Of a stretch of 64,000 nucleotides of DNA, positions 18,767 to 30,271 are shown piece by piece; within the stretch, counting starts at the first letter, position 1, and every line of letters begins with the position of its first letter. Where the stretch lies: NCBI GenBank assembly GCA_945875915.1, contig CAMCMT010000007.1, positions 17,907-81,906 on the forward strand, written 5' to 3'. Both the position numbers and the translations under genes were made by a program. The notes below the pieces were generated by a model. The model was not told where the DNA came from. It made no database searches and worked only from the letters and a program-made list of their open reading frames with translations. This DNA is from Synechococcus sp. UW140 (GTDB lineage Bacteria; Cyanobacteriota; Cyanobacteriia; PCC-6307; Cyanobiaceae).

Positions 18767-19192
18767 TTAGTCGTTGACTGCGACGCCCATATTGCGGGCC
18801 GTGCCGGCAATGATGCGCATGGCGGCATCAACTGTGGTGCAGTTGAGGTCGGGCAGCTTGGTTTTGGCGATCTCTTCGAGCTGGGCCTGGCTGATAGCAC
18901 CCACGGCTCCCTTGGCGGAAGTGGGGGCACCCTTCTCAATACCGGCGGCCTTGGAAATCAGCACGGACGCGGGGGGCGTCTTGGTGATAAAGGTGAAGCT
19001 GCGATCTTCGTAAACGGAGATCTCAACGGGGATCACATAGCCAGCTTTCTCTTGAGTACGGGCGTTGTACTCCTTACAAAAGGCCATGATGTTGACCCCG
19101 TGCTGACCGAGGGCAGGGCCCACCGGTGGTGCGGGGTTGGCTTTGCCGGCATTGAGCGCCAGCTTAATAATGGCAACGACTTTCTTGGCCAT
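18767..19192 (-). CDS. rplK: 50S ribosomal protein L11
   Basis: A 141-residue GTPase-centre protein. The Pro-rich linker around [18 protein letters not shown] (about residues 19-36) and the C-terminal RNA-binding domain ending in GTARNMGV are the family hallmarks. The length equals the usual bacterial form. It lies 162 bp after nusG. Confidence 0.97.
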   Translation of the reverse strand: MAKKVVAIIKLALNAGKANPAPPVGPALGQHGVNIMAFCKEYNARTQEKAGYVIPVEISVYEDRSFTFITKTPPASVLISKAAGIEKGAPTSAKGAVGAISQAQLEEIAKTKLPDLNCTTVDAAMRIIAGTARNMGVAVND

Positions 19193-19354
19193 CGGCAGTG
19201 TTACGGGACAGGACTCCCCAGCGGGAGTGCGGATCGGACCTCCCAGGGCTGGGAGCTGCGGATCGCCAGCCCGGAAGGACTGGCGCTGGGGCGAAGCACC
19301 CGGTGGGGGTGAATCGCCAAGGGCCGCCCTCCGCAGGGAGGCGGCCGCTGCGGA

Positions 19355-20062
19355 TCAGCTCTGTTTGCTGATCTGGGAAAACTCGAGTTCCACCGGGGTT
19401 TCCCGGCCAAAGATCGAGAGCAGGGCCTTGAGCTTGCTGCGTTCCCCCGACACTTCAATCACTTCGCCTTGGAAGTCCTTAAACGGACCAGCGGTGACCA
19501 GGATCTGATCACCTTCGGTGAGATCCACCTTCACCACGGCCTTCTTCTCGGCGGCGCGGCGGAAGATGCGATCCACCTCTTGGCGAGTGAGGGGGCGTGG
19601 TTTGATATTGCCCCGCGCCCTGCCGGTGACGCGCCGTTCTTCCTGGCCCACGAAGTTGATCACGTTCGGGGTGCTGCGCACCGCCATCATCGTGTCCTCA
19701 TCGAGGATCATCCGCACGAGCACATAGCCCGGAAATACCTTTTCTTCGATGGATTGGCGGCTGCCGTCCTTCTTGACCTTTACCGCCGGGGTCTGGGGAA
19801 TCTCGATCTCCAGGATGCGGCTGTCGACGCCCAGGGTGACCGCCCGCTGCTCCAGGGTGGCCTTCACTTTTTTCTCGCAGCTGGAGGCCACCTGCACCGC
19901 ATACCAGCGGGCCACCAGGGGCCGGGTCTCCTCACCAGCACTATCCGATGGGGCGCCCAGGTCGAGCACCACAGCAGTAGCCGGGGTAAGCGCTTCGTCC
20001 TCGACCAGCCCGGGGGCGGCGGCGAAGGCCGGATCGGCGGTGGCGAAATCGACGTCAGACAC
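19355..20062 (-). CDS. nusG: Transcription termination/antitermination protein NusG
   Basis: A 235-residue factor that binds RNA polymerase and couples transcription to translation or Rho. The NGN domain starts near WYAVQVASSCEKKVKATLE (about residue 52). The KOW domain near the C terminus has the GPFKDFQGEV segment. An acidic N-terminal extension of about 45 residues precedes the NGN domain. A GC-rich inverted repeat (19322-19345) follows the stop within the nusG-rplK spacer and could reduce read-through into rplK. Confidence 0.95.
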   Translation of the reverse strand: MSDVDFATADPAFAAAPGLVEDEALTPATAVVLDLGAPSDSAGEETRPLVARWYAVQVASSCEKKVKATLEQRAVTLGVDSRILEIEIPQTPAVKVKKDGSRQSIEEKVFPGYVLVRMILDEDTMMAVRSTPNVINFVGQEERRVTGRARGNIKPRPLTRQEVDRIFRRAAEKKAVVKVDLTEGDQILVTAGPFKDFQGEVIEVSGERSKLKALLSIFGRETPVELEFSQISKQS

Positions 20063-20082
20063 GGGAGTTGGGAAAGGAGGAT

Positions 20083-20364
20083 TCAGCGGAAGATCTGGCT
20101 GGCGGCCCAGCCGTAAAAGCGACTGACGGCGGCAATAGCAAAGGCGGAGACCGTCACCATCAAAATCACCGCCACCGATTCACTGAAGAGCTGCTGGCGA
20201 CTGGGCCACACGACCTTGCCCAGCTCTGCCAGGGTCGACGCGACGAAACCGTCATCAGCCTCCTCGGCCCCCTCGCCATCGCTGGCCGTGGCCAAGGCAG
20301 CAACCCCCTCTGCCTGGGGCAGGGAGTCGTCCGGGGCCTGGGGTGAGGGAGAGCGCTGATCCAC
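20083..20364 (-). CDS. secE: Preprotein translocase subunit SecE
   Basis: A 93-residue protein. An acidic, probably disordered N-terminal half is followed by the SecE signature region (ELGKVVWPSRQQLFSES) and one C-terminal membrane helix (about residues 64-84). This single-helix form is standard in cyanobacteria. It clamps SecY in the plasma and thylakoid translocons. It lies 20 bp upstream of nusG, the canonical order. Confidence 0.95.
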   Translation of the reverse strand: MDQRSPSPQAPDDSLPQAEGVAALATASDGEGAEEADDGFVASTLAELGKVVWPSRQQLFSESVAVILMVTVSAFAIAAVSRFYGWAASQIFR

Positions 20365-20412
20365 GGCAGGGGGTCACACCGGTGAGGGTTGACACACCGG
20401 CAAACAATCACC

Positions 20413-23400
20413 CTACCGGATCTGGTTCCCACCCCCCTCAAACCCGCCTCCTCGCCCATCGAGGGGTTCCTCCCCGGCCGGCGGCTGGGGTTCGACCAGG
20501 GGTGTGAACAGCAGGGGCTCTAGGCCCTGCTCGTCGCCGGGGGCCCCACTCACCCGCACCCCCCAGAAGCCCCTGTAGCGCTCCTCCAGCAGCTCAGTGG
20601 CCAGGGGATTCTCCAGGCTGCGACGCAGCAGGCGCCGCAGGGGGCGGGCCCCGTATTCGGGCTCGTAGCCCTGGCGGGCCAGGCGGCCAACCACGGCCTC
20701 GTCCACTTGCAACACCAGCTGCTGCTCCAGGAGCAAGGCCGCCAGTTCGGCCAGCTGCAGGTGCACGATCCGGGCCAGGTCCTCGGGCCGCAGGGGCCGA
20801 AAGCGGATCACCTCATCAATCCGGTTGAGCAGCTCCGGGCGGAACTGCTGGGCTAAGGCCCGGTCCACCGCCTCGCCCAGGGCTGCATCGCGCTCGGCCA
20901 GTTCCTCGGGGGTGGCGCGGGCGCCACTGGCGGCCCGGGCGCTGTCCAAGATCGCCCGGCTAGCCAGGTTGCTGGTCATCACCACCACCGTGTGGCGGAA
21001 ATCAACCGTGCGCCCCTGGGAATCGCTCAGGCGGCCGTCATCGAGCACCTGCAACAGGATGTTGAACACATCAGGGTGGGCCTTCTCCACCTCATCGAGC
21101 AGCAACACCGCATAGGGCCGGCGCCGCACCGCCTCGGTGAGCTGGCCGCCCTCCTCGTAGCCCACATAGCCGGGGGGGGCCCCCAGCAACCGGGCCACGG
21201 CATTGCGCTCCATGAATTCGCTCATGTCGAGCCGCACCAGGGCCTCCTCCTCATCGAAGAGGGCCGCGGCCAGGGCCTTGGCCAGTTCCGTTTTGCCCAC
21301 GCCCGTGGGGCCAAGGAACAGGAACGACCCCACCGGCCGGCGCGGATCCTTCATGCCGGCCCGGGCGCGGCGAATCGCCGCCGCCGCCGCCGCCACCGCC
21401 TCAGGCTGGCCGATCACCCGTTCGGCGAGGCGCTGCTCCAGCTCCAGCAGTTTCTGGCGTTCGCCCGCCAGCAACCTCTGCACCGGGATGCCCGTCCAGC
21501 GGGCCACCACATCGGCAATGTCATCGGCCTCCACCTGCTCGCGCAACAGGGACAGGCCCCTGGCCCGATCGGCCTGCAGCTCCTGCTCCAGGTCCTGGCG
21601 CCGTTGCTGCACCCCATGGAGCTGGCCATATTCGAGCCGGGCCGCCTCCTCCAGGTCGCCATCGCGCTCCGCCTCGGCGATCGCCTGGCGCAGCTCGCCG
21701 TCATCGGCCAGCAGTTGGCGCCATTCGGCCTGCTGGGCCCGCTCCGCCTGCCAGCGCTGCTGCAGGTCCTGGAGGGTTTCGATCGCAAGCTGGCGCCGCT
21801 CCTGGAGCTGGAGGCGCTCCGCCATCGGCGCTGCCTCGGCCGCCAGCAGGGCCAGCTCCACCCGCCGCAGCTCGGCTTCGGCCTCCTCCACCAACCGGGG
21901 CTTGGAGGTGGCCTCCATCTTCAACTGGGCGGCGGCCTCATCGATCAGGTCGATGGCCGAATCGGGCAGGCAGCGGTCGCTGATGTAGCGGTCGGCCAGC
22001 TGGGTGGCGGCCACCACCGCCCCATCGGTGATCGTGACGCCATGGTGGAGCTCGTAGCGCTCCTTGAGGCCGCGCAAGATCTGGGTGCTCTCCTCCCGGC
22101 CCGGCTCCTTGATCAGCACCTGCTGAAAGCGGCGGTTCAGGGCCGGATCCTTCTCCACGGTGCGGCGATAGTCCTCCGCGGTGGTGGCGCCGATGCAGCG
22201 CAGATCGCCCCGGGCCAGCACCGGCTTGAGGATGCTGCCCGCGTCGGCGCTGGAGCGGTCGCTGCTGACGACCGTGTGCAACTCATCAATAAACAGGATC
22301 ACGCCGGCGCCACTTTCGGTGGCCTCGCTGGCCGCCACCTCCATCAATACACTGCGCAGCCGTTCCTCAAACTGGCCGCGAAACTTGGCGCCGGCGATCA
22401 GGGCCCCCAGGTCGAGGGCGATCAGCCGCTGGCCCTTGAGCGAATCGGGCACCTCACCGGCCACGATCCGCTGGGCCAGCAATTCGGCGATCGCCGTTTT
22501 GCCGACGCCGGGCTCACCAATCAACACCGGATTGTTCTTGCCCCGGCGCGACAACACCTGGATCAGGCGACGGATTTCGGTGTCGCGGCCGATCACCGGA
22601 TCAAGCTCGCCGGCGCGGGCCGCGGCGGTGAGGTCGCGGCCGTAGGCCTCGAGGGCGCCGGGTTCGTGCTCCAGGCGCAGGCCAGGCCCTTCGCCAGGTT
22701 CCGCCACCGCAGCGGGGCCTGGGGCCTGGGAGCTGGCCGATGGGCGAACCAGGGTTCCGCCGCCCAAACGACCCGCCTCAGCGGCCCCGCCCCCTTCAGG
22801 AGCATCAATCCAATCATCGGTAGGCCGGCGGCCCCGCTCCAGGGTTGACCCGGACTCCGGACGTCGACCCGACTCCATGGGCCGAGGGGGCGCAGCTGGC
22901 TGGGATGCCGCCCGCTGGGGAGTGGCCTGGGGCCCCTGCCGCTCACTGGCACCGCCGACGCTGCGCAGCTGGCGCAGCAGCAGCTCTTCGCTCAGACCCT
23001 CGGCGGCCAGCAGGGAGGCGCCGCAACGGGGCTCATCAAGCAGGGCCAGCAGCAGGTGGGGCCCATCGAGCCAGCGGGAGCCCCAGCTGGCCCGGCGCCG
23101 GTCGGCCGCTTCCAGCAGGTCCTCGAGGGCATCACCAACGAACAGCTGGGCGCCGGAGCTGCTGGGCTGGTCAGCGCAGAAGGCATCGAGCCGATCTAGC
23201 AGGCGCTCAGGCTGCAGCGGCAAGGGATCGACCCAGGCGCCGTAGCGCGGATCACTGAACAACACCTGCATCAGGTGTTCCACATCCATCTGGCCATGGC
23301 GCCAGCGTCGGGCCTGGTCCTGGCTGGCGAGCAGCAGCTCCCAGGCCGCCTCACTGAAGCGATCCGGCTCGGCGGTGAGGCTGCCCCGCCCCGGATCGGC

Positions 23401-23448
23401 GCCGGGGCTATCAGCGGGGTTGCCAGCGGAAGTCAGTCCTGAATTCAT
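20413..23448 (-). CDS. clpB: ClpB-type AAA+ disaggregase with an extended N-terminal linker
   Basis: A 1011-residue Hsp100 protein. A Clp-N-like domain (about residues 30-150) is followed by a Pro/Gly/Ser/Arg-rich linker of about 90 residues, AAA1 (Walker [13 protein letters not shown], Walker [10 protein letters not shown]), a coiled-coil M domain rich in Gln/Glu/Arg (about 545-660), AAA2 ([24 protein letters not shown]) and the C-terminal domain. The M domain marks it as ClpB rather than ClpA or ClpC. At about 140 residues over typical ClpB and with a divergent N domain, it is probably the second cyanobacterial ClpB paralogue, whose function differs from the heat-induced one. Confidence 0.85.
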   Translation of the reverse strand: MNSGLTSAGNPADSPGADPGRGSLTAEPDRFSEAAWELLLASQDQARRWRHGQMDVEHLMQVLFSDPRYGAWVDPLPLQPERLLDRLDAFCADQPSSSGAQLFVGDALEDLLEAADRRRASWGSRWLDGPHLLLALLDEPRCGASLLAAEGLSEELLLRQLRSVGGASERQGPQATPQRAASQPAAPPRPMESGRRPESGSTLERGRRPTDDWIDAPEGGGAAEAGRLGGGTLVRPSASSQAPGPAAVAEPGEGPGLRLEHEPGALEAYGRDLTAAARAGELDPVIGRDTEIRRLIQVLSRRGKNNPVLIGEPGVGKTAIAELLAQRIVAGEVPDSLKGQRLIALDLGALIAGAKFRGQFEERLRSVLMEVAASEATESGAGVILFIDELHTVVSSDRSSADAGSILKPVLARGDLRCIGATTAEDYRRTVEKDPALNRRFQQVLIKEPGREESTQILRGLKERYELHHGVTITDGAVVAATQLADRYISDRCLPDSAIDLIDEAAAQLKMEATSKPRLVEEAEAELRRVELALLAAEAAPMAERLQLQERRQLAIETLQDLQQRWQAERAQQAEWRQLLADDGELRQAIAEAERDGDLEEAARLEYGQLHGVQQRRQDLEQELQADRARGLSLLREQVEADDIADVVARWTGIPVQRLLAGERQKLLELEQRLAERVIGQPEAVAAAAAAIRRARAGMKDPRRPVGSFLFLGPTGVGKTELAKALAAALFDEEEALVRLDMSEFMERNAVARLLGAPPGYVGYEEGGQLTEAVRRRPYAVLLLDEVEKAHPDVFNILLQVLDDGRLSDSQGRTVDFRHTVVVMTSNLASRAILDSARAASGARATPEELAERDAALGEAVDRALAQQFRPELLNRIDEVIRFRPLRPEDLARIVHLQLAELAALLLEQQLVLQVDEAVVGRLARQGYEPEYGARPLRRLLRRSLENPLATELLEERYRGFWGVRVSGAPGDEQGLEPLLFTPLVEPQPPAGEEPLDGRGGGFEGGGNQIR

Positions 23449-23505
23449 TGGCCCTGCGAGTGCTGAAGCCGTTGCCGTGCTGGAGCCCGTCCCTGCGCCA
23501 TGGGA

Positions 23506-23907
23506 TCAGGTTGCATGGGCGCGGGAGGCGAGCTGGATCAACTCCAGCTTGTAGCCATCGGGATCTTCCACGAAGGCGATCACCGTGCCCCCCTCACTCA
23601 TCGGCCCCGGTTCGCGCACCACCTTGCCCCCCTTGCTGCGGATCGCTTCGCAGGTGCCCACGATGTCGTCGACACCGATGGCGATATGGCCGTAGGCCGT
23701 GCCCAGGTCATAGCTGCTGGTGTCCCAGTTGTGGGTGAGCTCAATCACGGCCGTGTCGGCCTCCTTGCCGTAGCCCAAAAAGGCCAGGGTGAAACGGCCG
23801 CCTGGGTAATCACGGCGGCGCAACAACGCCATGCCCATCACTTCGGTGTAAAAGCTGAGGGACCGCTCCAGATCCGTAATCCGCAGCATGGTGTGGAGCA
23901 GACGCAT
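23506..23907 (-). CDS. gloA: Lactoylglutathione lyase (glyoxalase I)
   Basis: A 133-residue VOC-fold metalloenzyme from the ATG at 23907, reading RLLHTMLRI. It isomerises the hemithioacetal of methylglyoxal and glutathione. The metal ligands are visible: His of LLHTMLRI, Glu in AVIELTHNW, His in GHIAIGV and Glu in YKLELIQL. An alternative upstream frame start adds 26 residues without homology. It is 57 bp after the ClpB start on the same strand but probably separately transcribed. Confidence 0.92.
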   Translation of the reverse strand: MRLLHTMLRITDLERSLSFYTEVMGMALLRRRDYPGGRFTLAFLGYGKEADTAVIELTHNWDTSSYDLGTAYGHIAIGVDDIVGTCEAIRSKGGKVVREPGPMSEGGTVIAFVEDPDGYKLELIQLASRAHAT

Positions 23908-24012
23908 GGGGCTGGCCGTTAAGGGTGCTTCCATTCTGTCCAGCCGTCTGCCTGCAGGCACCGCCCCTTCAGTGCCAACCAGCACAAATGGTCAGAGGGG
24001 GGCGGCCCATAG

Positions 24013-25338
<1,326 letters not shown>

Positions 25339-25448
25339 GCGCCCAGGGGATCACCCGGGTCAACCCCGGTATCGAGTGCATCAGGACCCGGCGAAAACGC
25401 CAAACTCCCAATCTTCGAAGTCTCAAGTCGCCCGATCGAGCTGAGCCG

Positions 25449-27149
25449 TCAGGTCGCCGGGGAATCGGGGCCAGCGGGGGCCTGGGCCCCGGGCAATTTG
25501 TCTAAGCGCAGATCGCGCTTCAGCCGGCCCTGCAACTTCAGCCAGCCCAGGCCCACCGGCAGGCCTGCCACCAGGGGGATCGCCGCTAGGGCTGGCCGGG
25601 TGCTGGCGCCAAGTAGGGCCGCCGCCACGGCCAGGGCGCCAAGCAGAAAGGATTGGCCAGTCCCCTGCTGGGCCACGGCCAGACGACGCAGCAGCCGGTC
25701 GGTTTCACCGGCTCGGATCTGCACCTGCAGGTCGCCCTGCTCAATGCGCGCCAGGCTTTCCTCGAGGCGGCGCGGAATCCCCAGGGCACGGCTGCCCACC
25801 TCGGCCGCCTGGCGACCCAGCTGGTTGATCAGGTCATTGGGGCCACTGCCGCTTGCGGTCATCAGGGGAAGCAGGTAGGGGCGGGCGATGGCAATCAGGC
25901 TAAAGCCGGGATCGAGGCTGCGGCCCACCCCCTCGAAGGTGGAGAGGGCCCGCATCACGAAGATCAGCTCCGAGGGCAGGCGAAAGGGCTGCCCATACAC
26001 CAGGTCGTAGAGATCCCCCGACAACTTGGCCAGCACGTTGGAATCGAACGGGGGCGTGAGGGCATCGGTGAGCATCACCCGCACCAGCCGCCGCACCGGC
26101 CCCGGATCAATGCCCGTGGCGATCACTCCGGCCGCCTGCAACTCGCTCACCAGGCCACCGGCATCGCGGGCGGCGGCGGCGGTCACCATCCGTCCCAGGC
26201 GGCTGCGCAGCCGCTGGGAGATCTGGCCCATCATGCCGAAGTCGTAGTAAATCAGAGCTCCATCGCGGGCCACAGCCAGGTTTCCCGGGTGGGGATCGGC
26301 GTGGAAGAAGCCGAAGCGCACCAACTGCTGGAGGTAACTGGCCGCCCCCTTTTCTGCCACGGCCGCCGGGTCAATGCCGGCCTCAATCAGGGCCTGGCGG
26401 TCGGTGATTTTGATGCCGGGCACGTAATCGAGGCAAAGCACCCGCCGGCTGGTGAGCTCCCACACCACCCCCGGGATGCGGATGCCGCGGTCCTCGAGGA
26501 ATTGCTGGCGGAACCGGGCCGCATGTTCGGCTTCCAGGCGGAAATCCAGCTCCCGCAGCAGCACCCGCCGGCATTCCTGGGCAATCGACACCCAGTCGCG
26601 GCCCTGGCCCCAACGGGGATGGCGCTGCAAGACGGCGGCGATCTGCTGCAACACCTCCAGGTCGAGACGGAACAGGCGCTCGAGGCCAGGCCGCTGGATC
26701 TTGAACACCACCTGGCGGCCGCTACGCAGGCTGGCGCGGTGCACCTGGGCCAGGCTGGCGGCCCCGAGGGGGCTCTCCTCCAGGTCCACCACCTCAACGC
26801 AGCGTTCGCCCAGCTCCTGCTCGAGCAACTGCTGGGCCACCGCAAACGGGAAGGCGGGCACCTGGTCCTGCAGCCGGGCTAGTTCCTCCACATAGCCGGC
26901 CGGCAACACATCCGGCCGGGCCGAGAGGAGTTGCCCGAGCTTGATAAAGGCCGATCCCAAGCCCAACAACTCACCTGTGAGCCAATGGGCCCGCCGTTGC
27001 TGGCGGGCGGCCCGGCGCTCCGGAGTGACACCGCCGCGGTAGGTCCAATCGGCGCCATCGGCCCAGAGGCCAGCCAGCAAGCGCAGCATCGACAGCCAGA
27101 TGCGTAAGGAGCGCCGGACGCTGCGCAGCCCCCCCAGCAGGCGCGCCAT
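25449..27149 (-). CDS. ABC1/UbiB-family atypical kinase
   Basis: A 566-residue protein. The family KxGQ motif is in FIKLGQLLSARPD (about residues 69-81), the Ala-rich nucleotide loop is in PLGAASLAQVHRA, and the kinase-like core has FFHADPHPGN and the metal-binding YYDFGMMG. Two hydrophobic C-terminal segments (about 500-545) are likely membrane helices, as in UbiB. Cyanobacterial members influence plastoquinone or tocopherol metabolism and stress responses; several paralogues exist, so a precise role cannot be given. Its start overlaps the upstream small gene by one codon step (ATGA). Confidence 0.88.
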   Translation of the reverse strand: MARLLGGLRSVRRSLRIWLSMLRLLAGLWADGADWTYRGGVTPERRAARQQRRAHWLTGELLGLGSAFIKLGQLLSARPDVLPAGYVEELARLQDQVPAFPFAVAQQLLEQELGERCVEVVDLEESPLGAASLAQVHRASLRSGRQVVFKIQRPGLERLFRLDLEVLQQIAAVLQRHPRWGQGRDWVSIAQECRRVLLRELDFRLEAEHAARFRQQFLEDRGIRIPGVVWELTSRRVLCLDYVPGIKITDRQALIEAGIDPAAVAEKGAASYLQQLVRFGFFHADPHPGNLAVARDGALIYYDFGMMGQISQRLRSRLGRMVTAAAARDAGGLVSELQAAGVIATGIDPGPVRRLVRVMLTDALTPPFDSNVLAKLSGDLYDLVYGQPFRLPSELIFVMRALSTFEGVGRSLDPGFSLIAIARPYLLPLMTASGSGPNDLINQLGRQAAEVGSRALGIPRRLEESLARIEQGDLQVQIRAGETDRLLRRLAVAQQGTGQSFLLGALAVAAALLGASTRPALAAIPLVAGLPVGLGWLKLQGRLKRDLRLDKLPGAQAPAGPDSPAT

Positions 27150-27505
27150 CAGGAGCGGTCCTCAAGCTGGCGCGCCATGGCGGCCACCTGGGCCCGCAGC
27201 TGGTCGATCTGGTCCTGGGGATCGGCTAAGGGCTGGGTGGCACTGGGGCTGGGAACCCAGGAGCCAGCCTGGCTATCGGCTGACCAGGTTGGGGGCCCGG
27301 GAGTTTGCGAAGCAGCTTCTCCGTGATCGAGGCGATCGGCCTCCAGCTCCACCTCCTCAACGAACAACTGCCATTCGCGACTCAGCCGCCCGGGGGCATC
27401 CTGGGCCATCAGGGCCAGCTCGGCGGCCGCATCGGCCAGGCCGCTACCGAGGCGCACCACCAGGCGATTGAGCGCGGCCTGAATTAAGGACTGGGGCGCA
27501 GGCAT
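27149..27505 (-). CDS. Small helical protein coupled to the ABC1 kinase
   Basis: A 118-residue protein from the ATG at 27505; its TGA overlaps the ATG of the kinase gene, so translation is probably coupled. The N-terminal half is amphipathic helix (LIQAALNRLVVRLG onward), the middle is a Pro/Ser/Gly-rich linker, and the last 25 residues form a predicted coiled coil (DQIDQLRAQVAAMARQLE). I recognise no named family. Its position suggests a partner or adaptor of the kinase. Confidence 0.65.
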   Translation of the reverse strand: MPAPQSLIQAALNRLVVRLGSGLADAAAELALMAQDAPGRLSREWQLFVEEVELEADRLDHGEAASQTPGPPTWSADSQAGSWVPSPSATQPLADPQDQIDQLRAQVAAMARQLEDRS

Positions 27506-27551
27506 GGGAGGCCGGCCAGGCAAGGCAAAAGGCTGCTGAAACTGTGGCAGA

Positions 27552-28019
27552 TCAGGGCCGGCTGCCGGGGCTCGCAGGCGGAGCCGCTGGCAGGAAGGGG
27601 GCGCTGGGGGCTGTCGGCGCCGCAGGCAGGTCCGGTGCGCTCGGGGGCTCTTCCTGGTCGGCCCCCGGGCCAGGGGCCGGCTCCAGGGGAGCAAGGCCCC
27701 CATCCGGAAACATGGAAGCCTCCTTGGCCTCGGCCCCAGCCCTGGCGGCCTCCTCAGCCTGCAGGCGCTGCTGGTCGAGGGATTCCAGATCGGCAAGGAT
27801 CGACTCGCTGCTGGAGCCGAACCGCAACCTCAGGCTCTCCAGGCTGGACCCCGGGAACGGCTGTACATCAAAATTGCGACCGAAACGCACCAGTTCGCCC
27901 ACCTGCAGGTTGAACAGGCGCTGGCTCACCCCGTAGCCCAGGCCAAAGCAGACGCCCACTACAAGCGGCCCCATCCAGGGGCGAGGGCGCCGCTGGGGCG
28001 CTGGTGCGGCCTTAGCCAT
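27552..28019 (-). CDS. Membrane-anchored protein of unknown function
   Basis: About 155 residues from the ATG at 28019; the frame is open to 28172 but that part is Pro/Gly-rich with no domain. A basic N terminus precedes one hydrophobic helix (about residues 17-35, PLVVGVCFGLGYGVSQ). A short conserved-looking segment follows (residues 36-80), then a long Ala/Pro/Glu-rich disordered C-terminal tail. It lies 46 bp upstream of the small coiled-coil gene on the same strand. Confidence 0.55.
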   Translation of the reverse strand: MAKAAPAPQRRPRPWMGPLVVGVCFGLGYGVSQRLFNLQVGELVRFGRNFDVQPFPGSSLESLRLRFGSSSESILADLESLDQQRLQAEEAARAGAEAKEASMFPDGGLAPLEPAPGPGADQEEPPSAPDLPAAPTAPSAPFLPAAPPASPGSRP

Positions 28020-28234
28020 CCCTTCCCTAGCGATCGGTCCGGGCATCCTGCCAGGGGTATGGGGTCTTGGGTTGCCCAGCCCTGGGGCGGCCGGCCCCCC
28101 ACAAGCCGTTAAACGGCCCCAATCCACCGGTTGGACCCTGGCAAAGCAGCCTGGATCAAGGCACTGCCCCAAGCAGAAAGTAACAGCACAGAAGCCAGCT
28201 TAAAGGGCCGTCATTAAGGCCTTGAAGCCATTTC

Positions 28235-29464
28235 TTAAGTCGTGTAATCGGCGTTAATACGAATATATTGATCCGAGAGATCACAGCCCCAGGCGCGGCC
28301 CTGGCCAGGGCCGGTGCCGACGCCCAGGCGAATCAGCACGGTGTCATCCTGCAGATAGGCGGCGGCGGCCCGATCCCGGATGTAGCCGGAGGCGGCAAGA
28401 CGATCGAAGGGCAAGGGTTGGCCGGCGGCCATCAGTTGGTGGTCCCCCAGCCAGAGGGCCACGGCGCCGGGATCGAAAACCACCCCTGAGCGGCCGGCAG
28501 CCGCCAGGATCCGGCCCCAATTGGGGTCGCGGCCATGGATGGCGCATTTCACCAGGGACGAGCCACAGATCGTGCGGGCGATGGCACGGGAATCGGCATC
28601 CGTGGCAGCACCCTCGACCTGCACCTCGATCAGGCAGGTGGCGCCTTCGCCGTCGCGGGCGATCGCCCGGCCCAGCCAACTCGCCACCTGGGTGAGGCCG
28701 GCCTCAAGGGAGTCAAAATGCTCGGGGTTTAGGGGCTCTCCGGCTGCAAAGGCCAGGAAACAATCGTTGGTGCTGGTGTCTCCGTCCACCGTGATCGCAT
28801 TGAAAGAGCGATCAACCGCCCGCTTCACCATCGCCTGCCAAACCGCGGCGGGCACCCCCGCATCGCAGCTGAGCATGGCCAGCATCGTCGCCATGGCGGG
28901 GTGGATCATGCCCGATCCCTTGGCCATGCCGCCGATGCGCACCACCTGCCCGCCCAGGTTGGCCTCAAGAGCGAGTTGTTTGTCGACCAGATCGGTGGTG
29001 AGGATCGCCCGGGCTGCGCCATCGCCCCCCTTGGGGCTGAGGGCGGCCACCAGGGGATCGAGCCCCGCCAGCAGGATCTCCATCGGGATCGGCACGCCAA
29101 TCACGCCGGTGGAGCAGATCAGCACCTCGTCGTCATCAAGCCCTAATCGCTGGGCCAGGGAGCCCGTGGCCCGCAGGCTGTCGACCAGGCCGCGGTCGCC
29201 CGTACAGGCATTGGCCTGGCCGGAATTAGTCAGCACGGCCCGGGCCCGGCCGCCAGTCGCGGCCAACCGGTCGGCGCAGAGGTCAACGCAGGCCGCCCGC
29301 ACGACACTGGTGGTGAAGGTGCCGGCGCACACCGCCCCTGGTGGGGCCACCACTAGGGAAAGATCGGCTTTGCCCGAGGCCTTCAAGCCGGCCGTGATCC
29401 CGGCGGCCAGGAAACCTTTGGGGGCAGTGACGCCGCCGGGGGTGGGGTGCCAGGGATGGGTCAA
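28235..29464 (-). CDS. argJ: Bifunctional ornithine acetyltransferase / N-acetylglutamate synthase ArgJ
   Basis: A 409-residue Ntn-hydrolase-like enzyme of the cyclic arginine pathway. It self-cleaves before a Thr, here in the segment GMIHPAMATMLAML (about residues 185-198). The N-terminal PKGFLAAGITAGLKASGKADL and the oxyanion-hole region STGVIG are typical. The first in-frame codon is a TTG with no ATG nearby, so the start is tentative. It is divergent from coaE. Confidence 0.95.
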   Translation of the reverse strand: MTHPWHPTPGGVTAPKGFLAAGITAGLKASGKADLSLVVAPPGAVCAGTFTTSVVRAACVDLCADRLAATGGRARAVLTNSGQANACTGDRGLVDSLRATGSLAQRLGLDDDEVLICSTGVIGVPIPMEILLAGLDPLVAALSPKGGDGAARAILTTDLVDKQLALEANLGGQVVRIGGMAKGSGMIHPAMATMLAMLSCDAGVPAAVWQAMVKRAVDRSFNAITVDGDTSTNDCFLAFAAGEPLNPEHFDSLEAGLTQVASWLGRAIARDGEGATCLIEVQVEGAATDADSRAIARTICGSSLVKCAIHGRDPNWGRILAAAGRSGVVFDPGAVALWLGDHQLMAAGQPLPFDRLAASGYIRDRAAAAYLQDDTVLIRLGVGTGPGQGRAWGCDLSDQYIRINADYTT

Positions 29465-29523
29465 GAGGCGCCTCTGCTGCGACCCTGAGCATCGGACAGA
29501 CCCGCCTCCACCGGCACCCGCCC

Positions 29524-30195
29524 ATGGCTGACTTACCGCGCTGGCCAGGCCCCCAACGGCGCATCGGCCTCACCGGCGGCATCGCCACCGGCAAAAGCAG
29601 CGCCGGCCACTGGCTGGCCACCGTGGCGGGACTCCCCGTGCTGGATGCCGATCTCTACGCCCGTGAAGCCCTGGCACCCGGCTCGCCTGGGGCCAAGGCC
29701 GTGCTGGAGCGCTACGGCGCGGCAATGGGAGATCCGTCTAGAGCCGGCGAAGCCGCGATGGTGCTCGATCGCTCCGCCCTCGGGCGCATCGTCTTCAACG
29801 ACCCAGCCGAGCGCCTCTGGCTGGAGCAGCTGGTCCATCCCCTAGTGCGCGCCCGCATCGACCTGCAGCTGGCCGCCCGGACGGATGCGCCGGTGGTGGT
29901 GCTGATGGTGCCCCTGTTGTTTGAGGCGAGGCTCACGGGGCTTTGCAGCGAGGTCTGGCTGGTGGACTGCGATGAAGACCAGCAGCTCCAACGGCTGATC
30001 GCCCGCGATCACTGCAGCAAAGCCGAAGCGCGGGCCCGCATCGCCGCCCAATGGCCCTTGGTACGGAAGCGGCCCCTGGCCGATGCCCTGGTCAGCAACC
30101 GGGGCGAAGCGGGGCAATGGGTTGAAACCCTTCAAGACCTACTGGACAACGGCAGCCCAGGAGCGCTTCGGCCAACGAGGAACGCCCAGTCCTGA
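29524..30195 (+). CDS. coaE: Dephospho-CoA kinase
   Basis: A 223-residue P-loop kinase that phosphorylates dephospho-CoA in the last step of CoA synthesis. The P-loop is GGIATGKSS (about residues 18-26). DADLYAREAL binds substrate, and the lid region includes RLIARDHCSKAEARARIAAQ. The C-terminal tail is a little longer than in E. coli and Ser/Pro/Arg-rich. Confidence 0.95.
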   Translation: MADLPRWPGPQRRIGLTGGIATGKSSAGHWLATVAGLPVLDADLYAREALAPGSPGAKAVLERYGAAMGDPSRAGEAAMVLDRSALGRIVFNDPAERLWLEQLVHPLVRARIDLQLAARTDAPVVVLMVPLLFEARLTGLCSEVWLVDCDEDQQLQRLIARDHCSKAEARARIAAQWPLVRKRPLADALVSNRGEAGQWVETLQDLLDNGSPGALRPTRNAQS

Positions 30196-30271
30196 GCTCC
30201 AGATCAATCAGCCCTCCGCTGCAGGTTGAGGGCCCAGACCCGTTCAACCTTCAGCGCCAGAGTGGTCGACT

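Noticed and set aside
20992..22848. 618-codon open frame antisense to clpB
   Set aside because: It is a mirror of the strongly GC3-biased clpB frame, His/Gln/Leu-rich with no domain; clpB has all AAA+ motifs.
25653..26882. 409-codon frame antisense to the ABC1 kinase gene
   Set aside because: Composition shadow, very rich in His/Gln/Gly, while the opposite strand encodes a complete kinase.
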